A stretch of 64,000 nucleotides of DNA from Bog-473 sp963828505 (GTDB taxonomy: Bacteria > Actinomycetota > Acidimicrobiia > Acidimicrobiales > RAAP-2). Positions 57,271 through 64,000 of this stretch are shown here, piece by piece. Location: contig CAWHFM010000014.1 in assembly GCA_963828505.1 (NCBI GenBank), forward strand, positions 62,001 to 126,000, in the 5' to 3' direction. The position numbers and the translations under genes are program-made. Each line of letters opens with the position of its first letter. Position 1 is the first letter of the stretch. The notes under the pieces were generated by a model. That model ran no database searches. It saw nothing but the letters and a program-made list of their open reading frames with translations, and was not told where the DNA came from.

Positions 57271-58430
57271 GTCGAGTCTCCCTCCACGGCGACGTCGAAG
57301 CGTTCGATGTAGAAGTCGTAGTCGGAACGGATCTGCTCCGCGGTGAGCCCGAACCGCTCCGGTGTGTAGCGGTGCGTGCCACTCGCTCCGACGCGGTTGG
57401 CCTCCTGCCACTCGAGGATGGCCTGCGCCACGTCGGGGGGCAGCTCCAGGCCCAGCCAGGTGTAGATCCACCGGATGGAGCCGTTGGGGTCGTCGACCAG
57501 GTCCCGGTGGTGCACGTCGAGGAAGCGCTCCTCCCCGACTCGCTGGCGCTGCAGAATCGCGTGTTCCATCCCGATCCGCAGGTGGTCGCAGACCTCCCGG
57601 CCGAACACCGCCAGGTCACGCTCCGCCTCGGCGGGCGGCATGATCGAGAGCACGAGGCTGGCGTAGGAGGGCACCACCTTGCCCGGGTCGCGATGCGTCA
57701 TGACGAACCGGATGTCGGGGTAGGCGGACGCCAGGGCCTCTAGGTGGAACTTGTGGTGGGGCGCCTTGAACAGCCACAGGTCGGGGGATCGACGCGAACC
57801 CAGCAGCTTGACGACGCGGCGGTGGTATCCGTACGTCGCGGTGAGGTCGGCCTCACGCCACCACGTCCGATAGGAGGGCACGGGCAACATCATCTGCTGG
57901 CCATGGAAGGCCATGCCGAGGACTTCGGTGTCCTCCATGGTGGCGTCCACCTCGAAGATGTGCATGGACCGCTGTTCCTCGGACCGTGACTCGTGCATCT
58001 CCTCGAACGACCGGCGCCTCGGGTCGTTCGCTTCGTTCGCCACGACGGGCGGCGGGACGGGCTTCGTCTGCTCCCAGCCACGCAGGCAGCGGAACTGAGG
58101 GTCGAGGGACAGCATGTCGGCGAGCGCGGTGGTTCCGGTACGTGGGAGGCCGTTGATGTCCACCGGCCCCCTGATCGCCACGGCCTCGACCTGGGGATGG
58201 GCCTCGTACCACGCCTCGACCTCGAGCCGGTTGACCAGGCGGCGGCGGAAGTCGTCGAGCACCGCCGCGTCGGCGTCTGGACGCAGGTCGCCGTCGCGTT
58301 CGAGGCTCCCGAGGAGGACCTCAAGACCCCGGCGGAAGTCGCCGGGACCAAAATTCGAAAGACCAGTCTCCGCAGCGGCCTCGTCCATCAGCTCGTCGCC
58401 CGTCGGATAGCGAGTGTGTCTCACTGTCAC
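57267..58430 (-). CDS. Sulfotransferase family protein, second paralogue
   Basis: The 387-residue protein has the P-loop NGLPRTGTTALAD (94-106) and the FVMTHRDPGKVVPS segment, plus LWLFKAPHHKFHLEAL. It is the same class as the 14296-15525 protein. It overlaps the DUF1214 gene by ATGA and lies 10 bases downstream of the epimerase gene, so epimerase, sulfotransferase and DUF1214 form one transcription unit. The substrate is not known; hydroxylated lipids or steroids are likely for this class. Confidence 0.85.
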   Translation of the reverse strand: MTVRHTRYPTGDELMDEAAAETGLSNFGPGDFRRGLEVLLGSLERDGDLRPDADAAVLDDFRRRLVNRLEVEAWYEAHPQVEAVAIRGPVDINGLPRTGTTALADMLSLDPQFRCLRGWEQTKPVPPPVVANEANDPRRRSFEEMHESRSEEQRSMHIFEVDATMEDTEVLGMAFHGQQMMLPVPSYRTWWREADLTATYGYHRRVVKLLGSRRSPDLWLFKAPHHKFHLEALASAYPDIRFVMTHRDPGKVVPSYASLVLSIMPPAEAERDLAVFGREVCDHLRIGMEHAILQRQRVGEERFLDVHHRDLVDDPNGSIRWIYTWLGLELPPDVAQAILEWQEANRVGASGTHRYTPERFGLTAEQIRSDYDFYIERFDVAVEGDST

Positions 58431-58440
58431 GGCACTCGGC

Positions 58441-59358
58441 TTACTGGCCTTTGACCCGGTCGGGATAATAGAGAGCGGCCATGTCGCGGAATCCGTGTCG
58501 CCAATCCACGCGGCAAGGGCCCGTGACCGAAGTTCGCACGGTGTCGTCGGCCACCGAGCCCACCGATGCGCCCGGGACGGGCTCGACGACGACCTCCGCC
58601 TCCATGCCGAGCAGCTCGCCGAAGTAACTCGTCCATTCCGCCACCGTCACCGGCACGTCGCCCGCCCAGTTGACGATCGTCGCCGGAACCCCGGCGACGC
58701 CCAACAGCGGCTCGAGCTGCGCGTTGATGTCGTCGTAGTGGATGGGGCTGTAGGGCAAAGGGTCCCAGCGCGCCACGACCGGCTGACCTGCTGCGATGTT
58801 CTCCAGGTGGAACAGCGGGAGCCCGCCGCGATCGCCATAGGCACACCCCATGCGCGCGATCGTCACCGGCAGATCGAACTCGCGCGCGCAATACCGGGCG
58901 ACGGCCTCCTCGGCGATCTTGACGATCGAGTACGGCTGCGGGTGCGGAAGTCCGGCGTCACCGATCGGATCGCTTTCCTTGAACGGATGCCACGGGTCCG
59001 GATGCGGCTTGTAGACGGTGACGGTCGACATCACCAGGGCCGCCTTGGCCTTGCGGCAATGCGACAGCAGGAGGCCCGTTCCCTCGGCATTGACTCGGAG
59101 GCCCTGCTCGTAATCCTCGCCGAAGTCTGCGGCTATGTGGAGGAGATACGTGAAGTCGCCGGGCAGCGCGCCGAAGTCTCCACGTGCGAGGTCGACGGAA
59201 CGGGTCTTCACGCCGAGAGACTCCACCTCCTCGCGGGACGTCCGATCCGAGAACCGTGCGATGCCCCACACCTCATTGTCCCGGCACAGGGTCTTGGCGA
59301 GACCGAACGCGATGCGACCGGCGGGACCTGTGACGAGGATCTTCTCTCCGCTCAGCAC
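58441..59358 (-). CDS. NAD-dependent epimerase/dehydratase, second
   Basis: The 305-residue extended SDR begins KILVTGPAGRIAFGLAKTLC, with a GxAGRIA loop rather than GxxGxxG. Later come MSTVTVYKP and a YSIVKIAEEA active-site Tyr/Lys. It has the GCAYGDRGG segment of the substrate loop and ends in TAA. It is the first gene of the minus-strand operon and is divergent from the thioesterase gene over 56 bases that must hold both promoters. Confidence 0.82.
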   Translation of the reverse strand: MLSGEKILVTGPAGRIAFGLAKTLCRDNEVWGIARFSDRTSREEVESLGVKTRSVDLARGDFGALPGDFTYLLHIAADFGEDYEQGLRVNAEGTGLLLSHCRKAKAALVMSTVTVYKPHPDPWHPFKESDPIGDAGLPHPQPYSIVKIAEEAVARYCAREFDLPVTIARMGCAYGDRGGLPLFHLENIAAGQPVVARWDPLPYSPIHYDDINAQLEPLLGVAGVPATIVNWAGDVPVTVAEWTSYFGELLGMEAEVVVEPVPGASVGSVADDTVRTSVTGPCRVDWRHGFRDMAALYYPDRVKGQ

Positions 59359-59414
59359 GCCCGGCCCTACTCAGACCTTTGATCACCTGCGGACATCTGA
59401 TGCAGGATACCGAC

Positions 59415-60317
59415 ATGCCCGTGAGCGACGACACCGAGATCGCCGGCGCAATCCTCGGCTCGCTGGACGATCTGCTCCGATCGCTCCAGATGGAGCAAGT
59501 CGGCGCCGACCACTTCCGGGTCCCCTCCGCCGTCTCCGGGATGTTCGACCGCATCTACGGCGGCCTGCTCCTCGCACAAGCGCTCATCGGTGCCGGGGCG
59601 AGCGTCGACGACAAGGCCCCGCACTCGCTGCATGCGGCATTCGTGAGAGGCGGTGTGCCCGGTCAGCCTCTCGATGTCGTCGTGAGCCGCGTCCGGGACG
59701 GCCGGACGATGGCAACGCGGCAGGTCTCGGTCCACCAGGACGGGGACACGCTCCTGGTGGCTTTCGCCTCCTTCCACCAGAACACGGAGGCGCCGGACGT
59801 CACACCGGCGGCGCCCCAGGTCCCTCGACCGGAGGACACGCCACGCCTCCAGGACTGGGTGAGGCAACTCCCCCCCGAGCTCGGTGAGGGTGCTCGGCAC
59901 TGGATCGATCGGCCGCCGCCGCTCGAGCTCCGGCTGAGCGAACCGCCGGCATTTCTCGACGGCGCGTCGTCGTCCGCCCCACGCTCGCACTGGATGCGAC
60001 CCCCGCGCCCCGTCGGCGGGGATCACTTGCTCCAAGCGGCTTTGCTGGCCTACGGGAGCGACTTCTTCCTGATGGACATGATCTTTCGCGCCCACCCGTC
60101 CGAATTGGGTCCCGGTCGGGCCAACGGATACAGCGTCGACCACGCCATCTGGTTCCATCGTCCCGTCCCATTCGACGATTGGTTCCTCCACACCCAGGAG
60201 GCCGTGGCCGTTCTCGGTGACCGGGGTCTCGCTCGCGGCGTCATCCACGATCAGGCCGGTCGACTCGTCGCCACCGTGATGCAAGAGGTCCTGGTGCGTC
60301 CCCGTCCCGGCCGATGA
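59415..60317 (+). CDS. TesB-like acyl-CoA thioesterase
   Basis: The ATG at 59415 gives 300 residues. Two hotdog halves are visible: RIYGGLLLAQALIGAGASV then SLHAAFVRGG and SVHQDGDTLLVAFASF in the first; YSVDHAIWFHRPVPFDDW and RGVIHDQAGRLVATVMQEVLVR in the second. These match TesB-type double-hotdog thioesterases, with the late DHAIWFHRP as the active-site strand. It hydrolyses acyl-CoAs. It overlaps the VOC gene by four bases. Confidence 0.87.
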   Translation: MPVSDDTEIAGAILGSLDDLLRSLQMEQVGADHFRVPSAVSGMFDRIYGGLLLAQALIGAGASVDDKAPHSLHAAFVRGGVPGQPLDVVVSRVRDGRTMATRQVSVHQDGDTLLVAFASFHQNTEAPDVTPAAPQVPRPEDTPRLQDWVRQLPPELGEGARHWIDRPPPLELRLSEPPAFLDGASSSAPRSHWMRPPRPVGGDHLLQAALLAYGSDFFLMDMIFRAHPSELGPGRANGYSVDHAIWFHRPVPFDDWFLHTQEAVAVLGDRGLARGVIHDQAGRLVATVMQEVLVRPRPGR

Positions 60318-60922
60318 CCGACATCTCCCATCCTCTCTACGGGCAGGAGTGGCCGGGCGGAGAGTACCGGTTCTTCCAGCTCGGATTCGTCGTCGAGGAC
60401 CTGGTCGCCGCGGCCCGGAAGTGGGCCACCGTCCATGGCGTCGGTCCGTTCCACGTCCTGCCCGTCGTGGAGCAGGAGGCAGTGGTACGCGGTGAACCCG
60501 CGCCCGTGAGCATCCAGGTCGGCGTGGCGCAGGCGGGACCGGTGCAGATTGAGCTCATCCAGCAACACTGCAACCGGCCGAGCATCTTCCGGGAGTGGAG
60601 CCGGAACGGGACGTGCGCGTTCCACCAGGTGGCGACGGTGACGGTCGACTATGACGGCAAGAAGGCACACTTCGAGCGGCTCGGCTACAGCCTCGCTGCG
60701 GAAAGCCCGGGCGGTCGCTTCCGGATCGCTTACTTCGACACCGCCGAGGACTTCGGCTTCTATACGGAGGTCGTCGAGGAGACAGCCGGTTTTCTCGTAC
60801 AGCTTCAGCAGATCGCACAGACCTGCGCGACCTGGGACGGTGCGCACCCGGTCCGGCTCCTCACCCGGGACGGATACCGGGTGCCCTCCACGGCGCGACC
60901 TATTGAGGACGGCGATGCCTGA
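60314..60922 (+). CDS. VOC-superfamily protein (glyoxalase-like)
   Basis: The 202-residue protein carries the betaalphabetabetabeta modules of the vicinal-oxygen-chelate fold: FFQLGFVVEDLVAAARKWAT, with the probable metal region VQIELIQQHCNRPSIF, AFHQVATVTVDYDG and FGFYTEVVEE. Glu positions at strand ends could bind metal. Such proteins beside thioesterases in lipid-degradation clusters may be epimerases or dioxygenase-like. Coupled to the thioesterase. Confidence 0.75.
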   Translation: MTDISHPLYGQEWPGGEYRFFQLGFVVEDLVAAARKWATVHGVGPFHVLPVVEQEAVVRGEPAPVSIQVGVAQAGPVQIELIQQHCNRPSIFREWSRNGTCAFHQVATVTVDYDGKKAHFERLGYSLAAESPGGRFRIAYFDTAEDFGFYTEVVEETAGFLVQLQQIAQTCATWDGAHPVRLLTRDGYRVPSTARPIEDGDA

Positions 60923-60985
60923 GCCCACCGACGATACCCAACTCGACGGGTATGGCCACGAGGACGCCGAGGAACGGGTGAACAC

Positions 60986-62023
60986 ATGACGGTCGATCTC
61001 TCGGGCGGCTTGAGCGAAGACCTCGAATACCTCTTTCCCGAACAACCGACCGACCCCGAAATGCGTGAGTCGGTCAACGCGTGGGTCTGGGATTCCAAGG
61101 GTGAGGTCGGTCTGCCGCGGGTCGGCGTCGAGGCGGTGGCCGACCAGTGGGACACCCACGACGTCCAGGTCAACGTGGCACTGGCCGACGGCCGGGTCTA
61201 CGGCATCTTCGGACCCGGGCCGCGGCACGATTCGATCGCACCTGACGGACGGGCCCGCACGTTGGGGGCCGGCGCGCTGTCGTTCGAAATGATCGAGCCC
61301 TACCGGGCGTGGCGGATGCAGATACACGGCGAGGCCGCGGCGGGTTCCGTGGCGGCCCAGATCGACGGCGCCTTTCCTGGTCGAGGCGACCCCATCCGGA
61401 TGGATGCCGACATCGAGCTCCGGCCGGCCGTTCCGCCGTGGATGAACGGCGCCCTTCTCCCCGACGCCGGTCGTGTCCTCGACACCCAGGAGGAGGGTGA
61501 CCTCATGGGTCACCCTTGGAGATTCGAGCAATTGTGCCGGGCCACGGGATCGCTGCGCATCGGTGACGAGACGTTCGAGATCGACGGAGCCGCCAATCGC
61601 ATCCGGCGGCAGAGCATCAGACGGTTGGTGAAGTTCCGTGGTCACGTCTGGCAGGCGTCGCTGTTCCCGAGCGGTCGTGGCTTCGCCTACATCGCCTATC
61701 CACCGCGCTGCGACGGGAAGGACACCTACAACGAGGGCTACGTCTTCGAAGGAGACGGAGCGCTCGTTCCGGCCCGCGTGGTACACGCCCCCTGGCTGAG
61801 CGCGCTGAAACCCAAGGGTCAGGACGTTTCTTGTGTCATGGAGACCGTGACGGGCCGCGCCGTCACGGTGAGCGGGAGCACCACGGCGTCCACCTTCATG
61901 GTGATGCCGCCCGAAGTCGGCGGCGGGATGCAGCTCCAACAAGCCCTCGTTCGCTACCGCTGGGACGGGGAGGAATCGATCGGGATGGTCGAGCGGTCGA
62001 CGGCCCCGGGAGAGCCCGTGTGA
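60986..62023 (+). CDS. Lipocalin/CrtC-like protein of unknown function
   Basis: The 345-residue soluble protein is beta-rich: RESVNAWVWDSKGEVGLPRV, VNVALADGRVYGIFGPGP, RAWRMQIHGEAAAGSVAAQI and WQASLFPSGRGFAYIAYPPR. The SLF-type ending and paired beta-sandwich pattern resemble the CrtC/AttH-like (DUF7064/7065) proteins of mycobacterial steroid or lipid clusters. A hydratase or lipid-binding role is possible. It follows the VOC gene by 63 bases. Confidence 0.6.
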   Translation: MTVDLSGGLSEDLEYLFPEQPTDPEMRESVNAWVWDSKGEVGLPRVGVEAVADQWDTHDVQVNVALADGRVYGIFGPGPRHDSIAPDGRARTLGAGALSFEMIEPYRAWRMQIHGEAAAGSVAAQIDGAFPGRGDPIRMDADIELRPAVPPWMNGALLPDAGRVLDTQEEGDLMGHPWRFEQLCRATGSLRIGDETFEIDGAANRIRRQSIRRLVKFRGHVWQASLFPSGRGFAYIAYPPRCDGKDTYNEGYVFEGDGALVPARVVHAPWLSALKPKGQDVSCVMETVTGRAVTVSGSTTASTFMVMPPEVGGGMQLQQALVRYRWDGEESIGMVERSTAPGEPV

Positions 62024-62091
62024 GGTCCTCGACCGGCCGCCCTCACCGTGAGACCGGCCTCGGTCCGAACGGCCGTCGGTAGGCTCCAGGA

Positions 62092-62670
62092 GTGGTCCGC
62101 CGCGCCGAAGTGATGGCCGAAGCGAACGAGCCGGTCACGCTGAGCCCTCCGCAAGCACGCATCGTCGCGGCGTCGCTCGAGCTCTTCGCGCAGCGCGGGG
62201 TGGGCGGGACCTCGCTTCAGATGATCGCCGACGCCATCGGGGTCACGAAGGCAGCGCTCTTCTATCAGTTCAGGACGAAGGACGACATCGTGCTGGCGGC
62301 GGCGGAGGACGAGCTGGCCCGGCTCGAGTCGGTTCTCGACGCCGCCGAGGCTCAGTCGTCTCGGACGCGTCAGCGGCAGGTCCTGCTCAAGGGCATTGTC
62401 GACCTCTCGGTCGACCGCCGGCGGACGGTGAGCGTGATCCTGAGTGACCCCGTCGTGCTGCGCGTCTTCGCCCACCACGAGCGCTACCGGCGGGTTCTCG
62501 ACCGCCTGGGCGTACTCCTGGGCGGCGAGACCGCCGGTTCGCACCGCCACATGCAGACCGCCATGTTCATGGCCGCACTCAGCGGGGCGGTGATGCATCC
62601 GATGCTGGCCGACGTCGACGACGAGACCTTGCGATCGGAGCTGCTCCGACTGGCACGTCGTTTCCGCTGA
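62092..62670 (+). CDS. TetR-family regulator
   Basis: The 192-residue protein has the HTH near the N terminus (IVAASLELFAQRGVGGTSLQMIADAIGVTKAALFYQFRTKDDIVL) and an all-helical C-terminal ligand domain. The start may be GTG 62092 or ATG 62113. It is the only regulator in the surrounding lipid/xenobiotic cluster, so it is its likely controller, probably sensing an acyl-CoA or substrate. Confidence 0.88.
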   Translation: MVRRAEVMAEANEPVTLSPPQARIVAASLELFAQRGVGGTSLQMIADAIGVTKAALFYQFRTKDDIVLAAAEDELARLESVLDAAEAQSSRTRQRQVLLKGIVDLSVDRRRTVSVILSDPVVLRVFAHHERYRRVLDRLGVLLGGETAGSHRHMQTAMFMAALSGAVMHPMLADVDDETLRSELLRLARRFR

Positions 62671-62749
62671 CACCGCCAATGCTCTGCCAACTAGACGATC
62701 GACTAGGTCGGGGGGTAGTCTCCCTCCCGTCCGGGCACGGAGGGCGTCC

Positions 62750-63841
62750 ATGACGGCACAGCGCTATCGGGTCATTCAGTGGGCGACCGGGAACACCGGA
62801 CAACGGGCCCTGCGCGAGCTGATTCGCGACCCGTCCTACGACCTGGTGGGAGTTCGAGTCTACGACGAGGCCAAGAGCGGCGTGGACGCCGGTGAGCTCT
62901 GCGGCGAGGAACCGGTCGGCATCGCGGCCACGACCGATCGTGACGCGATCATCGATCTCGACGCCGAATGCTGCGTGTACATGGCGCGGGCAACCGGCAC
63001 CGGCCAGACCCGCGCCGGCCTGACCCAGGACGAGCTCGTCGACGACATGGTGGCGCTGCTCCAGAAAGGCACCAACGTCGTCACCACCTGCACCGACCTG
63101 ATCTCCAGGGCCGTACGGCTGAGCGACGACAACCGGGCCCGCATCCTCGACGCGTGCCGGCGAGGCGCTTCGTCGGTGTGGGCGAGCGGGAGCGACCCCG
63201 GGTTCCTGACCGAGACGCTGCCGCTCGCGTTCCTCTCCATCCAACGCCGGGTCGACCTCTTCGAGATCGAGGAGTTCGGCGACCTGTCCCACCGGCCGTC
63301 TCCACACATGGTGTTGGAGCAGATGCGCTTCGGCAAGCCGCTGGCCGAGTTCGACCCCGACCGCCGCAAGAACCACCTCTTCGGCGAGTACCAACCGGCC
63401 CTCACCGTGCTGGCGGATCTCTGCGGTTTCGACATCGACGAGTGGACGGCCGAGGGAGGGGTGGCGGCGGCCAAGGAGGACCTGGCCATCGTCGCCGGCG
63501 AGATCAAGGCCGGTACGGCGGCCGCCCAGCGCATCATCGTGAGGGGCCGCAGCAACGGGGTCGATCGCATCCGCTTCACCCAGTACGGCTTCGTGGCCAT
63601 GGACGTGGATCCGGACTGGGGCCTCCAGCCGACCGGATGGCGGGTCCGCGTGCACGGTGACGCGCCGATCGACATGAAGATGCCGTTCCCGGTGCCCCTC
63701 GACGACCTGGCGTCGTACGTGCCGGCGTTCAACGCCAACGGGCCGGTCAATGCCATCCCCTACGTCTGTGCGGCGGAACCGGGCATCCTGACCACCGAGG
63801 ACGTGCCCCACATCCTGGCTCGCGGTCCTAAGCCCTCGTGA
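62750..63841 (+). CDS. DapB-fold NAD(P)-dependent reductase-like protein
   Basis: The 363-residue protein begins YRVIQWATGNTGQRALRELI, the N-terminal Rossmann fold of dihydrodipicolinate-reductase-like proteins, with KGTNVVTTCTDLI and SGSDPGFLTETLPL. This actinobacterial group is larger than DapB, lacks the HHxxKxDxPSGT active-site motif and occurs in steroid- and amine-catabolic clusters. The substrate is unknown. It follows the TetR gene by 79 bases. Confidence 0.78.
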   Translation: MTAQRYRVIQWATGNTGQRALRELIRDPSYDLVGVRVYDEAKSGVDAGELCGEEPVGIAATTDRDAIIDLDAECCVYMARATGTGQTRAGLTQDELVDDMVALLQKGTNVVTTCTDLISRAVRLSDDNRARILDACRRGASSVWASGSDPGFLTETLPLAFLSIQRRVDLFEIEEFGDLSHRPSPHMVLEQMRFGKPLAEFDPDRRKNHLFGEYQPALTVLADLCGFDIDEWTAEGGVAAAKEDLAIVAGEIKAGTAAAQRIIVRGRSNGVDRIRFTQYGFVAMDVDPDWGLQPTGWRVRVHGDAPIDMKMPFPVPLDDLASYVPAFNANGPVNAIPYVCAAEPGILTTEDVPHILARGPKPS

Positions 63842-63881
63842 TGAACGGCCGGCGTCACCGACTCGACGGGAGAGCCGGGCT

Positions 63882-64000
63882 ATGAGTGCGACCGCGGAAG
63901 ATGCCGGGCCGCTGACGCAAGTCGTGCTCTCGTACGAGCGGGTCATGCGAGAGCTCGCCCCCACGGTGAAGGACCCGTCCGACTGGGCCCCCCTGGCGGA
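63882..64000 (+). CDS. Unknown protein (partial)
   Basis: Starts ATG 63882 after GGGAGAGCC and runs off the right edge: SATAEDAGPLTQVVLSYERV, then MRELAPTVKDPSDWAPLA. The short fragment has no recognisable family; a helical start is apparent. It is 40 bases downstream of the DapB-like gene. Confidence 0.5.
   Translation, partial: MSATAEDAGPLTQVVLSYERVMRELAPTVKDPSDWAPLA

Noticed and set aside
60251..61942. Minus-strand open frame of 563 codons
   Set aside because: Antisense to the VOC and lipocalin-like genes; no domain features.

Overview
The window is high-GC DNA with GTG and ATG starts and many ATGA/GTGA gene overlaps. Its gene families (SCO6745 family, DUF664/DinB, DUF1214, DUF3024, Fic C-terminal HTH, mymA-like Baeyer-Villiger monooxygenase with SDR, secreted GYWLV(A)xDGGVF(x)FG repeats) point to a free-living actinobacterium, most likely in or near the Acidimicrobiia. 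No rRNA, prophage, CRISPR array or plasmid replication gene was seen; there are two tRNAs (Asp, Phe) and one complete IS66-type insertion sequence. The taxonomic placement is inference from family content.

Layout. 1-3.9 kb (minus): an SNF2/RapA-like helicase translationally coupled to an unknown gene running off the left edge, preceded by a decayed Fic-protein tail, then a broken slipin gene with its NfeD partner. 4.3-7.2 kb (plus): agmatine-to-putrescine genes aguA-aguB and a possible gamma-glutamylcyclotransferase-fold gene. 7.2-8.9 kb (minus): two overlapping transglutaminase-like genes. 9.3-9.7 kb: a second copy of the Fic-tail/helicase-start junction. 9.8-13.4 kb: a membrane-anchored propeller-like protein, a frameshifted MFS transporter and a secreted protein. 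14.3-17.5 kb (plus): sulfotransferase, epimerase, SDR. 17.5-23.2 kb: mostly secreted proteins, including a collagen-like one. 23.3-28.0 kb: two Nudix genes, an FUSC-type transporter, a TfoX-N protein and a MerR regulator. 28.0-34.1 kb: DHA2-type MFS exporter divergent from a BVMO-SDR-enoyl-CoA hydratase-SCO6745 run. 34.2-35.0 kb: tRNA-Asp, tRNA-Phe and a broken DUF3024 gene. 35.3-41.9 kb (minus): a beta-helix/repeat exoprotein, a secreted lipase, IS66 and a lipoprotein. 42.3-44.9 kb (plus): a zinc-ribbon protein and two coupled YbjQ-like tandem-domain proteins. 45.3-53.2 kb: a class B PBP, a broken DinB-type gene, an amidohydrolase, a frameshifted G1 peptidase, and a string of overlapping genes (binding-protein remnant, PhyH dioxygenase, GH13 glucosidase). 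53.3-55.1 kb: cupredoxin lipoprotein plus a membrane protein. 55.4-64 kb: a lipid/xenobiotic-type cluster (DUF1214, sulfotransferase, epimerase; divergently acyl-CoA thioesterase, VOC protein, lipocalin-like protein, TetR, DapB-fold reductase).

Two themes stand out. First, an unusual number of otherwise well-conserved genes carry just one or two lesions: in-frame TAG in slipin, Nudix and DinB genes, TAA in a chloramphenicol-phosphotransferase-like gene, and one-base slips next to short homopolymers in the slipin, MFS, DUF3024 and G1 peptidase genes. This is either recent pseudogenisation or residual assembly error. Second, there are several recombination scars: the duplicated Fic/helicase junction, a kinase gene bracketed by direct repeats of its neighbour's 3' end, and an IS66 with perfect 8-bp target duplication next to the lipase start. 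The best candidates for an undescribed system are the zinc-ribbon/YbjQ-like trio and the helicase with its coupled partner.
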